A stretch of 64,000 bases of DNA, taken from NCBI GenBank assembly GCA_963777975.1, contig CAVZSO010000002.1, positions 124,001 through 188,000 of the forward strand, given 5' to 3'. This document shows, one piece after another, positions 42,252-51,545 of this stretch. The notes below the pieces were generated by a model, which saw nothing but the letters and a program-made list of their open reading frames with translations, did not search any database and had not been told where the DNA came from. This stretch comes from CSP1-4 sp963777975. GTDB lineage: Bacteria > Chloroflexota > Limnocylindria > Limnocylindrales > CSP1-4. The first letter of the stretch is position 1, and every line of letters begins with the position of its first letter. Both the position numbers and the translations under genes were made by a program.

Positions 42252-42983
42252 CAGACCGCGAACCTCGAGCCGGCGCTCGATCCTGCTGATGTTGAGATCG
42301 TTCATCGATCGCTCGAGGTGCCGTTCGAGGAGCCAGGCCAGGAGCTTGGGGCTCAGGCCGGCGAGGTGAGCGGCGGGCTCCAGAAGACGCGGAACGACCT
42401 CGTCGATGGTGGCATAGCGTGCCTCGATCGGCTCACTGATCGCCTCGGCGAAGAGGGCGACCCAGCCCTCGGCTGCGCGCCGCGCGGCATCACCGAAGAT
42501 GCGAGCGGCTCGCAGGGTATAGGCCTCGTCGACGCCGGACCAGCCCTCGATGAGCGCTTTCAGGAGCGGCTCCTCGACCACATGGGTCGGCGCATCGGTC
42601 GATCGTGCAGAGAGGCCCATGGCGGCGAGGGCGGGCGCCACAAGTCTGCCCCGCGGTCCGAGTTCTTCGACGAATGCTCCGTATGTCCGCCCGGTCCGCG
42701 GGCTGGGATCCGGGTAGAAGAGGGGCACGGACTGAAGGGCGATCGCCCGCTCGCGAATGGCTGTGGCCATCTGGTCGAGCGAGAAGCCCTCGGCCTCGAA
42801 CGCGGCCACTACGCGCGAGCGGACGACGTCGCCACGGTGAAAGGTCCCGTCCGCCTGCGGGATGATCGCCCCGATCTCGACGAGCCTGCGGATGCGCTCG
42901 GGCGTGGTCTCTGCCTCGAGTGCGAGTCCCTGCAGGTCGAGGCCGTGAGCCGAGTTCTCGCTCTCGTGGCGGTCATCACTCAT
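42183..42983 (-). pseudogene. Truncated class III adenylate/guanylate cyclase with MerR-like N-domain
   Basis: About 267 residues remain. The start resembles a MerR-type helix-turn-helix (LALEAETTPERIRRLVEIGA, GTFHRGDVVRSRVVAAFEAE), followed by a helical regulatory region (about 90-240, EEPLLKALIEGWSGVDEAYT). It breaks off exactly where a class III cyclase catalytic domain begins: AVAFVDVSEFTR. Beyond that the frame runs antisense to otsB with no homology (to 41292). The catalytic domain is therefore missing and the gene is probably a remnant left by a deletion or rearrangement. A TAGGGT element ten bases before the ATG indicates it may still be transcribed. Confidence 0.75.
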
Positions 42984-42993
42984 CGGCTCGGAG

Positions 42994-42999
42994 ACCCTA
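42994..42999 (-). promoter_or_regulatory. Leaderless-type -10 element of the cyclase remnant
   Basis: On the minus strand TAGGGT ends ten bases before the ATG at 42983. Confidence 0.35.
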
Positions 43000-43094
43000 C
43001 GTGCGCGCCTTCATCGGCGCATATTCCCACACGTGAAACCGGCAGCCGGGCGGGCGAACCAGCCCTCGGGCGGCGGCATGGTGTGTCGTGCCGG

Positions 43095-44573
43095 TTAGGG
43101 GACGATCAGGAGCACCTGGGCCGCGGCCTGGGTGGTCGGCAGCAGGAGGCCCGGCACGATGCCCAGCACGAGCGTGCCGACAGCGGCCACCACCAGGCCC
43201 AGGCGCAGCGGCCACGAGTCGGAGAGCGGTTTCGCGTCTGCCGGCGCCTCGCGCATGTACATGTAGACGACCACGCGCAGGTAGTAGAAGGCGGCGATGG
43301 CGGCGTTGAGGACGGCGATGACCGCCAGCACGCTGGCCCAACCACCGGCCTCGACAGCCGCCAGGATGACCAGGGCCTTGGCGAAGAAGCCGGCCGTCGG
43401 TGGGATGCCGGTCAGCGAGAGCAGGAAGAGCGTCATGACCGCACCCGCCAGCGGCGCTCGTCTGCCGAGTCCGGCGAACGACGAGATCTGGCTGGTCACG
43501 CCGGGCCGACCCTGGAGGGCGGTGACCACCGCGAAGGCGCCGATGTTCATGAACGCGTACGCCACGCTGTAGAAGAGCAGGCCCTGGAGGCCCTGTTCGG
43601 CGGCCGGTGAGCCGGCCGGCGCGGCCCCATAGGCGGCCAGGCCGACCATCATGTAGCCGGTGTGCGCGATCGAGCTGTAGGCCAGCATGCGCTTGATGTT
43701 GTCCTGGGTGATCGCCACCAGGTTGCCCAGGGTCATGGTCAGCGTCGAGAGGATGATGACGACGTTGACGATGTCGCCCTGGAGCGGCCCCAGCGCCTCC
43801 ACGAACAGCCGCAGGATGAGCGCGAAGGCGGCCACCTTGGGGCCGACGCTGAGGTAGCCCGTGACCGGCGTCGGCGAGCCCTGGTAGGCGTCGGGTGTCC
43901 AGTAGTGGAAGGGCACCGCCGCGATCTTGAAGGACACGCCGACGGTCAACAGGGCGAGGCCCATGGCCAGTCCCGGGGAGATGCTGCTCAGCCCGCCGAC
44001 CGCGTCTGCCACATCGGCGATCCGTGTCGTGCCCGTGTAGCCCCAGGTGAAGGCCAGGCCGAAGAGGAAGATGGCCGAGCTGAAGGAGCCCAGCAGGAAG
44101 TACTTGATGGCGCCCTCGGTGGAGTAGCCGTCGCGCTTGGCATAGCCCGCCAGCATGTAACCGGGCAGGACCAGCAGCTCGAGGCCAAGGAAGAGGATCA
44201 GCAGGTCCTTGGCGCCGGAGATGACCATGGCGCCCGAGATGGCGAAGAGGAGCGTGGCCGTGTACTCGCCGAGCGGCAGGCCGCGGGGCCGCAGATAGCC
44301 CGGCGCGACGAGGATGGTCAGCGCGGCGACGACGATGAAGATCGCGTCGAGCAGGGCGGTCAACGGGTCGCGCACGTAGGTCCCGCCGAGGACCGGGTTC
44401 GTGTCGCTGCCGATGCCGACGACCATGGCCAGTGCGATGAGCAGACCGATGATGCCGACGCCGCCGGCCAGGCGATCGTCGCCGGGGCGGATCATGTCCA
44501 CGATGACGACCGCGATGGCCGTGGCGATGACCATGGTGAGCGGTGCCAGGGCCAGCAGCCCGGTCATCTCCAT
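43095..44573 (-). CDS. nuoN: NADH-quinone oxidoreductase subunit N
   Basis: 492 residues, antiporter-like proton-pumping subunit of complex I with about 14 helices. Family marks: LFLGLELLVLPGYMLAGYAK (with the conserved Glu), LTVGVSFKIAAVPFHYWTPD (pump Lys and His), MLAYSSIAHTGYMMVGLAAY, LTGIPPTAGFFAKALVILAA. Last gene of the operon. The 111 bases to the cyclase remnant contain an 8-bp inverted repeat (AACCGGCA / TGCCGGTT) but no clear T-run, so the terminator is not certain. Confidence 0.95.
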   Translation of the reverse strand: MEMTGLLALAPLTMVIATAIAVVIVDMIRPGDDRLAGGVGIIGLLIALAMVVGIGSDTNPVLGGTYVRDPLTALLDAIFIVVAALTILVAPGYLRPRGLPLGEYTATLLFAISGAMVISGAKDLLILFLGLELLVLPGYMLAGYAKRDGYSTEGAIKYFLLGSFSSAIFLFGLAFTWGYTGTTRIADVADAVGGLSSISPGLAMGLALLTVGVSFKIAAVPFHYWTPDAYQGSPTPVTGYLSVGPKVAAFALILRLFVEALGPLQGDIVNVVIILSTLTMTLGNLVAITQDNIKRMLAYSSIAHTGYMMVGLAAYGAAPAGSPAAEQGLQGLLFYSVAYAFMNIGAFAVVTALQGRPGVTSQISSFAGLGRRAPLAGAVMTLFLLSLTGIPPTAGFFAKALVILAAVEAGGWASVLAVIAVLNAAIAAFYYLRVVVYMYMREAPADAKPLSDSWPLRLGLVVAAVGTLVLGIVPGLLLPTTQAAAQVLLIVP

Positions 44574-44575
44574 GG

Positions 44576-46114
44576 TCAGCGCCAGGGCAGGAAGGCGACC
44601 GGGTCGCTGGTGGCGAGCCCGGCGATGATGGTGTCGACAGGCCCCTGGATGAGGTCGAGGACGAGACCCGGGAAGAGGCCGAAGATGAGCGTCAGCGCGG
44701 CCAGCGGCGCCAGCGTCAGGATCTCGATCGCGCTCAGGTCCGAGAGATGGTGTCCGACGCTGCGCAGGAACTCGGACATCGGGCCGAACGCGACGCGCTG
44801 GAACATCCAGAGCAGGTAGACCGCGCCGAGGACCATGACCAGGGCGGCGATGGCAGCCGCCAGCGGGCTGACGGCGAAGGTGCCCACGAAGACCAGGAAC
44901 TCACCGACGAAACCGGCCAGGCCGGGCAGCCCGACGCTGGCCAGCATGAAGAAGCCGAAGATGGCGGCGTAGGCCGGCGTCCGGCCCGCCAGGCCGCCCA
45001 TGCGCGCGATCGTCCGGTCATGCGTCCGCTCGTAGATGACCCCGACGCACAGGAAGAGCGCGCCGGTGATGAGGCCGTGGTTGACCATCTGCAGGACGGC
45101 CCCGTCCATGGCCTGCTGCTGGAAGACGAAGATGCCCAGCGTCACGAAGCCCATGTGGCTGACCGAGCTGTAGGCGACCAGCTTCTTGAGGTCGGGCTGG
45201 ACGATCGACACGATGGCGCCGTAGACGATGGCGATGAGCGAGAGCACCACGATGAGCGGCGCGAAGGTCTGCGCGGCGTCGGGGAAGAGCGGCAGCGCGA
45301 AGCGCAGGAAGCCGTAGCCGCCGAGCTTGAGCAGGACACCGGCCAGGATGACCGAGCCGGCCGTCGGCGCCTCGACGTGCGCGTCGGGCAGCCAGGTGTG
45401 GAATGGCCACATCGGGACCTTGATGGCAAAGGCCAGGAAGAAGGCCAGGAAGGCGGCCACCTGGAGCGTCGTGTCGAAGCCGAAGCCGCGCAGGGTGAGG
45501 TAGTCGAATGCGCCGGCCCAACTGCCCGTGGCCGACTGATAGGCGTACGCCGTGGCCAGGATGGCGACCAGCATGAGCAACGAGCCGATGAGCGTGTAGA
45601 GCACGAACTTGAGGGTCGCGTAGATGCGATTGGGGCCACCCCAGATGCCGATGATCAGGTACATCGGCACCAGCACGATCTCCCAGAAGACGTAGAACAG
45701 GAAGAGGTCGAGGGCCATGAAGACGCCGAGCATGCCGACCTCGAGGATGAGGAACGAGATCATGTATTCCTTGACCCGCTCGTTGATGGGCCGGAAGCTG
45801 GCCAGGATGCTGATCCAGGTCAGCAGCGTCGTGAGCACGACGAGCACCAGGCTGATGCCGTCGATGCCGACCGTGTACTCGATGCCGAAGGCGGGGATCC
45901 AGGGCACGCTCTCGACGAAGGTGAAGCCACCGAGGCCGGGCGCCGCCGGGTCGAAGGACGCCAGCAGGGCCAGCGAGAGGCCGAAGGCGAGCAGCGCCAC
46001 GACGAGCGCCACGACGCGGATGAGATCGTGCCGGTGACGGGGCAGGACGGCGATCAGCAGGGCGCCCAGCAGCGGCACCAGCAGGATGAGCGTCAGGATC
46101 GGCACACCCGCCAT
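44576..46114 (-). CDS. nuoM: NADH-quinone oxidoreductase subunit M
   Basis: 512 residues. Proton-pumping subunit; motifs YTVGIDGISLVLVVLTTLLT, LFLFYVFWEIVLVPMYLIIG (conserved Glu), FLAFAIKVPMWPFHTWLPDA (pump Lys), KKLVAYSSVSHMGFVTLGIF, GLPGLAGFVGEFLVFVG. Two bases separate it from nuoN and one base overlaps nuoL, in standard J-K-L-M-N order. Confidence 0.96.
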   Translation of the reverse strand: MAGVPILTLILLVPLLGALLIAVLPRHRHDLIRVVALVVALLAFGLSLALLASFDPAAPGLGGFTFVESVPWIPAFGIEYTVGIDGISLVLVVLTTLLTWISILASFRPINERVKEYMISFLILEVGMLGVFMALDLFLFYVFWEIVLVPMYLIIGIWGGPNRIYATLKFVLYTLIGSLLMLVAILATAYAYQSATGSWAGAFDYLTLRGFGFDTTLQVAAFLAFFLAFAIKVPMWPFHTWLPDAHVEAPTAGSVILAGVLLKLGGYGFLRFALPLFPDAAQTFAPLIVVLSLIAIVYGAIVSIVQPDLKKLVAYSSVSHMGFVTLGIFVFQQQAMDGAVLQMVNHGLITGALFLCVGVIYERTHDRTIARMGGLAGRTPAYAAIFGFFMLASVGLPGLAGFVGEFLVFVGTFAVSPLAAAIAALVMVLGAVYLLWMFQRVAFGPMSEFLRSVGHHLSDLSAIEILTLAPLAALTLIFGLFPGLVLDLIQGPVDTIIAGLATSDPVAFLPWR

Positions 46115-48087
46115 CAGCTGGCGACCACGATCACGAAGTAGACGGCCACGATGATGAGCGCGAAGGCGATGCCCAGGGCGTAGTTCTGGACGCGTCCGGT
46201 CTGGATCTTGCGCAGGTCGCGGCCGGCACCCTGGACGACGTCACCGACGCCGTTGACGGTGCCGTCGACGATGGCCCGATCGAACCACCACAGCCCGTTG
46301 GCCAGGCGGCCGCCGATGACGACGAAGAGCACGTGGTTGAGATCGTCGAACCACCACTTGTTGAACGAAGCGCGATAGAGCGCCGGCGCGCGCTGCGTGA
46401 GCGCGGCGACCCGCTCCGGCTGCGGCGCCGTGTCGGTGCCGCGCAGCGGCCAGTGGAAGCCGAACAGGCGCATGGCGACGGCGATGCCGGTCGCCGCCAG
46501 GGCGACGCTGGCCAGGATGAGCACGCCGTCGATGCCCAGGAACTGGAAGGCCTCCGGCGGGGGCGTGCCCAGGTTGACCTGGGCCTGAGCGAAGATCGGC
46601 TCCAGCCAGGTGTCGATCAGCCCCGCCCCGAAGGGCAGCCCCAGGACCATGCCCATGAAGATGGTGGGGATGGCCAGCAGGACGAGCGGGATGGTCATCC
46701 AGCGCGATGACTCGTGGACCTTCGGCTCGACGGCCGGGTCGACGTGGCTGGGTCCGTAGAACGTCTTGCCCATCAACCGGAACATGTAGAAGGCGGTCAG
46801 GAAGGCGACGAAGGCGCCGATCGCCCAGATGACGTAGAAGCCCTGCTCGAAGATGCCGCCCAGGACCTCGTCCTTGCTGAAGAAGCCGGCCAGCGGCGGG
46901 ATGCCGGCGATGGCCAGGGCGCCGATGAGCATCGTCCAGTGGGTGACCGGGATCCTGCGCCACAGGCCGCCCATCTTGTCCATGTCCTGCTCCTCGTGGA
47001 CGGCATGGATGACCGAGCCCGAGCCGAGGAACAGGAGGCCCTTGAAGAAGCCGTGCGTCATGAGGTGGAAGATGGCCGCGATGTAGGCCCCCACGCCGAG
47101 GGCCGCGAACATGTAGCCCAGCTGGCTGAGCGTGGAGTAGGCCAGCACGCGCTTGATGTCCTTCTGGGTCAGCGCGATCGAGGCGGCCAGGATGGCCGTG
47201 AAGATGCCGATCGCGGCGACCACGAACATGGCCTCCGGTGCCAGGCTGAAGATGGGGTTCGCGCGGGCCACGAAGTAGACGCCGGCATTGACCATGGTCG
47301 CGGCATGGATGAGGGCGGAGACGGGCGTCGGGCCTTCCATGGCGTCCGGCAGCCAGACGTGGAGCGGGAACTGGGCGCTCTTGCCGACGGCGCCGCAGAA
47401 GAGCAGGAGCGCGATGCCGGCCATCATCCAGGGCGCGATCTGACCGGCATGGAACTGAGCCGGCAGGAGCGTGAAGACCTCGTCGAACTGGATGGTCCCG
47501 ACCGTCGTCCAGACGGCCATGATGCCGAGCGCGAAGCCGATGTCGCCGACGCGGTTGACGAGGAAGGCCTTCTTGGCCGCGATCGATGCCGATGGCCGGG
47601 TGTACCAGAAGCCGATGAGCAGGTAGCTCGACAGGCCGACCAGCTCCCAGGCCGCGAAGAGGAGCAGGAAGTTGGCGGCCAGGACGAGCAGCAGCATGCT
47701 GAACATGAAGAGGTTGAGGTAGGCGAAGAAGCGCCAGCGGCCCCCGTCGTGGGCCATGTAGCCGATCGAGTAGACGTGCACCAGCATGCCCACGGTCGTG
47801 ACCACGATGAGCAGCACGGCGGTCAGGTTGTCGACGGCCAGGCTGAACGGCACCCGGAAGTCCCCTGCCGGGATCCACTCGTAGAGCGTGAAATGGAGGC
47901 CTTCCTCGCCGAAGCCGCCGCTCAGGCTGGTATAGACCACGACCATCGCCACCAGCCAGGTGACGATGATGACGGGCACGGCGATGACGCCGGCCCGCGT
48001 GCCGAGGCGTCGTCCGACGAGCGCCGTCAGGCCGAAGCCTGCGATGGGCAGCACCAGCAGCAGGGTGACCAGCGTCTGCATGGACAT
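46114..48087 (-). CDS. nuoL: NADH-quinone oxidoreductase subunit L
   Basis: 657 residues. Distal proton-pumping subunit. Marks: VDNLTAVLLIVVTTVGMLVH, NFLLLFAAWELVGLSSYLLI, CGAVGKSAQFPLHVWLPDAM, KRVLAYSTLSQLGYMFAALG, GIPPLAGFFSKDEVLGGIFE, then the C-terminal extension with FNKWWFDDLNHVLF and the long lateral-helix region. Six bases after nuoK. Confidence 0.96.
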   Translation of the reverse strand: MSMQTLVTLLLVLPIAGFGLTALVGRRLGTRAGVIAVPVIIVTWLVAMVVVYTSLSGGFGEEGLHFTLYEWIPAGDFRVPFSLAVDNLTAVLLIVVTTVGMLVHVYSIGYMAHDGGRWRFFAYLNLFMFSMLLLVLAANFLLLFAAWELVGLSSYLLIGFWYTRPSASIAAKKAFLVNRVGDIGFALGIMAVWTTVGTIQFDEVFTLLPAQFHAGQIAPWMMAGIALLLFCGAVGKSAQFPLHVWLPDAMEGPTPVSALIHAATMVNAGVYFVARANPIFSLAPEAMFVVAAIGIFTAILAASIALTQKDIKRVLAYSTLSQLGYMFAALGVGAYIAAIFHLMTHGFFKGLLFLGSGSVIHAVHEEQDMDKMGGLWRRIPVTHWTMLIGALAIAGIPPLAGFFSKDEVLGGIFEQGFYVIWAIGAFVAFLTAFYMFRLMGKTFYGPSHVDPAVEPKVHESSRWMTIPLVLLAIPTIFMGMVLGLPFGAGLIDTWLEPIFAQAQVNLGTPPPEAFQFLGIDGVLILASVALAATGIAVAMRLFGFHWPLRGTDTAPQPERVAALTQRAPALYRASFNKWWFDDLNHVLFVVIGGRLANGLWWFDRAIVDGTVNGVGDVVQGAGRDLRKIQTGRVQNYALGIAFALIIVAVYFVIVVAS

Positions 48088-48093
48088 CCGCCG

Positions 48094-48405
48094 CTACTCG
48101 CTCATCTGGGTGTACTCGTCGACGAGCGGGGTGCGCCGGTTGCGATAGATGGCGATGACGATGGCCAGCCCGACCGTCGCCTCTGCGGCGGCTACCGCCA
48201 TGACCATCAGCGCGATGACCGCCGCGGCACCGTTGAGCGACGGGATGAAGGCGCCGAAGGCGACGATCGACAGGTTCACGCCGTTGAGCATCAGCTCGAT
48301 GGACATGAGCATGGCGATGGCATTGCGCCGGGCCAGGAAGCCGAAGGTCCCGATGGCGAAGAGGATGGCCGACAGCGCCAGGTACGCCTCGAGCGACTGG
48401 CTCAC
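48094..48405 (-). CDS. nuoK: NADH-quinone oxidoreductase subunit K
   Basis: 103 residues, three helices: YLALSAILFAIGTFGFLARR, AIAMLMSIELMLNGVNLSIV with the conserved buried Glu, and AALMVMAVAAAEATVGL-type third helix with the second Glu. Small membrane-arm subunit of complex I. Overlaps nuoJ by four bases. Confidence 0.96.
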   Translation of the reverse strand: MSQSLEAYLALSAILFAIGTFGFLARRNAIAMLMSIELMLNGVNLSIVAFGAFIPSLNGAAAVIALMVMAVAAAEATVGLAIVIAIYRNRRTPLVDEYTQMSE

Positions 48406-48947
48406 TCCTGCGGCTCCGGCCGATCGTCATCGCGCTTGGCCAGGAAGACACCTCCGATCACCGCCGCCAGGAGCAGCACGCCGACGATCTCGAAGGCAAG
48501 CAGGAAGTCGCTGAAGACGAGCTTGGCGACGAGCTCCGTGCTGGTACGCATGAACGGCCCGACGAGGGGCCAGTCGCTGACGCCGGTGACGATGGCCAGC
48601 AGGCCACCGAGGACGATGGCCGCCAGCGCCGCCGCCCAGGCCTGGTGGTGGAAGACGAGGGCGGCCGGACCAGCCTTCGTCTGGGTCAGCATGATGGCGA
48701 AGAGGATGAGGACGGCGATGGCGCCCATGTAGACGAGGACCTGGGCGACAGCTACCAGCGGGTTGCCGAGCAGGGCGTAGAGCCCGGCCAGCGTCGCGAA
48801 GCAGAGGATCAGCCAGAGGCCAGAGCGGATGATGTTGCGGCCCAGGACGACCATCAGCGCGGTACCGATGAGCACGGCGCCCAGGATCAGGAAGAGGAGG
48901 TCGTTCCAGGTCCAGCCGAGGAGCGGGATGGTCGTCGGCAGGGTCAC
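48402..48947 (-). CDS. nuoJ: NADH-quinone oxidoreductase subunit J
   Basis: 181 residues, five helices, with the typical YMGAIAVLILFAIMLTQ at helix 3, including the pi-bulge region, and an acidic C-terminus. Membrane-arm subunit. It starts 12 bases after the flavoprotein mosaic gene and overlaps nuoK. Confidence 0.94.
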   Translation of the reverse strand: MTLPTTIPLLGWTWNDLLFLILGAVLIGTALMVVLGRNIIRSGLWLILCFATLAGLYALLGNPLVAVAQVLVYMGAIAVLILFAIMLTQTKAGPAALVFHHQAWAAALAAIVLGGLLAIVTGVSDWPLVGPFMRTSTELVAKLVFSDFLLAFEIVGVLLLAAVIGGVFLAKRDDDRPEPQE

Positions 48948-48959
48948 TCGCCGGCCGCC

Positions 48960-51542
48960 CTACTTGGCATGGGCGTGGCCGCCGCCGGCGTGGCCATTCC
49001 CGTCGTGCTGGTGGCCGTTGCCGTCCGTGGCCACCCCCGACGGCAGCATCGGCAGCAGGCGGCCAGGATCGAGCTGCCGCCCGGACGCCTGGGCGCGCTC
49101 CAGCCAGTCGCGCTCCCGGCGGACGTAGCTGATCTCGGTGTCGCGGTCCATGGCGGCGATGGCGATGAGGTCGATCATCGGTTCCTCGCGGCTGGTGTGC
49201 GCGAGCTCGAAGTCGGGGCCGCAGCGCAGCGCGTCGTAGGGGCAGGCGTCGACGCAGATGCCGCACAGGATGCAGCGGCTCTCGTCGACCTCGTACTTCT
49301 CGAGCACGCGTGGCTTTGGCATCAGGGCGCCGGTCGGGCACGTCTCCGCACAGCGCCCGCAGGACACGCAGGGCGTGGTGTTGAGGCTCATGTCGAGCGG
49401 CGTGGTGACCAGCGTGTCGAAGCCGGTGCGCATGAAGTCGTAGCAGGCGGCGCCGACGACCTCCTTGCAGACGTTGGCACACCGGCCGCAGTCGATGCAG
49501 CGCGACGGCTCGCGCAGGATGAAGGCGTGGCTGTCGTCGCGGATGTAGTCGTGGTTGGTGCCCGTGAAGCGGTTCTCGGTCACGCTTCGGAACGACAGAC
49601 CGGTGCGCGCCGGCTCGAGCGTCTGGAGCGTCGTCCCATACTCGATGCCCTGGCGGCGCAGGTCGCAGAAGCCGATGGCCTCGCACGTGCACTGCAGGCA
49701 GCGCTTCGACTCCTCCATCGCCTCCTGCTGCGTGTAGGGGATCTCGTACTCGACGTAGCTCTGGTTGCGCACGTCGGCCGGCATCGCCTTGAGCCGGATG
49801 CGGGGCTCCTTGACTTCGCTGGTGTAGGGCACGATGGACAGGAACTCGGGTTGCGGCTCGGCCAGCGTCTGGCGGGTTCGGATGGCCTCGAGGTCCATGC
49901 CCTTGAGGAATGCATCGACGGCGTACGCCGCGCGCCGACCCTCGGCCACGGCCTCGACCACGGTCGCGGCGCCGATGCGCGCGTCGCCGGTGCCGAAGAC
50001 GCCCGGCCGGCCGGTGGCAAAGGTCACGCCGTCGGCCGCCAGGCGCTTGTTCTTGGTCGCCGTGACCCCCGCCGCGCCGCGTGACAGCCAATCCAGCTCC
50101 GGGCCTTGGCCGATGGCCAGCAGGACGCGATCGCAGTCGATGATGAACTCGGTGCCGGGCTGGGGTTCCGGACGTCGCCGCCCGGAGGCATCGGGGGCGC
50201 CCATGCGCATGCGCTGGAACTCGACGCCCGTGACCCGGTTCTGCTTGTCGGTCACGACGCGCGTCGGCGCCGCCTGGAAGATGGCCCGCGCGCCCTCCTC
50301 GATGGCCTCGTGGACCTCGTTGGCGGCGGGCATGTCCTTCATGTCCCGGCGATAGACGAGGGTCACCGCCTTGGCCCCCTGGCGGACCGAGGTGCGGGTG
50401 CAGTCCATCGAGGTAAAGCCACCGCCGATGACCACCACCCGCGTGCCGGCATGGCCTGGATAGGGCAGGCCCAGGGTCGCGATCTTGAGGTACTCGAGGC
50501 CGTCGATGACGCCCTCGGCCTCCTCGCCCGGGATGCCCAGCGTGTTCGTGTCGTAGCAGCCGATGGCCACTGTGACCGCATCGAAGCCTTGATTCTGGAG
50601 GTCGTCGATGGTGAAGTCACGGCCCAGCTCGGCGTCGCAGACCATCTTGACTCCGAGGTCGGTCAGGCCCTGGTACTCCGGCGCCAGGACCTCGTCCTTG
50701 GGCAAGCGGTACTGCGGGATCCCGTAGCGGAGCATGCCGCCGGGCGCCGGGTCGCGCTCGTAGATCGTCACCTCGTGGCCGGCGATGGCCAGGTAGTAGG
50801 CGGCCGAGGCGCCGGCCGGGCCGGAGCCGATGACCGCGACGCGCTTGCCCGAGCGTGCCTGGACCTCGAACGGGACGGGCGCGGGCGTGCCCTTGGCCTG
50901 GGCCTTGATGACCTGGTCCCCGGCGTAGCGGTGGGTGTCGCGGATGGCGATCGCCTCGTCGACCTCGTCGCGCCGGCAGTGCTCCTCGCAGGGCGCCGGG
51001 CAGACGCGACCGAGGACACTGGGGAAGGGGATGGTGCGCTTGAAGATGCGCGTCGATTCGCGGAAGTCACCCTCGGCGTTGGCCTTCAGGAAACCAGGGA
51101 TGTCGATGTGGCTGGGGCACTTGTTCTGGCAGGGCGGCAGGCAGTAGGCGTTGTGGTCGCTGAAGATCAGCTCCAGGTTCGTCTTGCGGATCTGCCGGAT
51201 GCGCGGCGTCTGGGTGCGCACGACCATCTCCGGCTCGCAGGCGCGCGAGCAGCTGATCGGCGGCTGGTCCTCGCCGTCGACCTCCACCACGCACATCCGG
51301 CAGGCGCCGAAGCCCGGCAGCTTGGGCTCGTAACAGAGGGTCGGGATCTCGATGCCGTTGTCGCGGCAGACCTCGAGGATGGTCTGGCCCTCGCGGCCGG
51401 TGACCTGGCGGCCGTCGACCTCGATGGTGAAGGTCGGCGCGTTGAGCGGGCGTTGCGGCGCCTGGACATCGAGCAGGCGGTCGGCCGGCGATGGCGGCAG
51501 CGGGGCCGGCCCGGGGGCGGTCTGGGTCGTCAGGTCAGCCAT
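48960..51542 (-). CDS. NuoG-N / GltD-like flavoprotein / NuoI-like ferredoxin mosaic in place of NuoG
   Basis: 860 residues. Residues 37-110: NuoG-type [2Fe-2S] ferredoxin (ligands Cys70, Cys81, Cys84, Cys98). Residues 134-215: GltD-type N-domain (CLPPCQNKCPSHIDIPGFLK, VCPAPCEEHCRRDEVDEAI). Residues 235-590: two Rossmann motifs, VAVIGSGPAGASAAYYLAI and VVVIGGGFTSMDCTRTSV, i.e. FAD and NAD(P)H sites. Residues about 690-790: several [4Fe-4S] motifs (CIDCGRCANVCKE, CVSCGRCAETCP, CILCGICVDACP) ending in FELAHTSREE as in NuoI. The His/Gly tail GHQHDGNGHAGGGHAHAK may bind metal. No molybdopterin-type NuoG domain exists. Set between nuoF and nuoJ, it likely links complex I or a bifurcating module to NAD(P)H or ferredoxin. 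Confidence 0.85.
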   Translation of the reverse strand: MADLTTQTAPGPAPLPPSPADRLLDVQAPQRPLNAPTFTIEVDGRQVTGREGQTILEVCRDNGIEIPTLCYEPKLPGFGACRMCVVEVDGEDQPPISCSRACEPEMVVRTQTPRIRQIRKTNLELIFSDHNAYCLPPCQNKCPSHIDIPGFLKANAEGDFRESTRIFKRTIPFPSVLGRVCPAPCEEHCRRDEVDEAIAIRDTHRYAGDQVIKAQAKGTPAPVPFEVQARSGKRVAVIGSGPAGASAAYYLAIAGHEVTIYERDPAPGGMLRYGIPQYRLPKDEVLAPEYQGLTDLGVKMVCDAELGRDFTIDDLQNQGFDAVTVAIGCYDTNTLGIPGEEAEGVIDGLEYLKIATLGLPYPGHAGTRVVVIGGGFTSMDCTRTSVRQGAKAVTLVYRRDMKDMPAANEVHEAIEEGARAIFQAAPTRVVTDKQNRVTGVEFQRMRMGAPDASGRRRPEPQPGTEFIIDCDRVLLAIGQGPELDWLSRGAAGVTATKNKRLAADGVTFATGRPGVFGTGDARIGAATVVEAVAEGRRAAYAVDAFLKGMDLEAIRTRQTLAEPQPEFLSIVPYTSEVKEPRIRLKAMPADVRNQSYVEYEIPYTQQEAMEESKRCLQCTCEAIGFCDLRRQGIEYGTTLQTLEPARTGLSFRSVTENRFTGTNHDYIRDDSHAFILREPSRCIDCGRCANVCKEVVGAACYDFMRTGFDTLVTTPLDMSLNTTPCVSCGRCAETCPTGALMPKPRVLEKYEVDESRCILCGICVDACPYDALRCGPDFELAHTSREEPMIDLIAIAAMDRDTEISYVRRERDWLERAQASGRQLDPGRLLPMLPSGVATDGNGHQHDGNGHAGGGHAHAK

Positions 51543-51545
51543 GAC

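Noticed and set aside
42997..43341. Minus-strand ORF of 114 codons at the end of nuoN
   Set aside because: Overlaps the nuoN 3' end in another frame and has no homology.
43662..46141. Plus-strand frames of 385 and 532 codons opposite nuoN and nuoM
   Set aside because: Same reason: hydrophilic mirror of hydrophobic genes with no family signature.
46714..48732. Plus-strand open frame of 672 codons antisense to nuoL, nuoK and nuoJ
   Set aside because: Composition is that of a reversed membrane-protein gene (Asp/Glu/His/Gln-rich); shadow frame.
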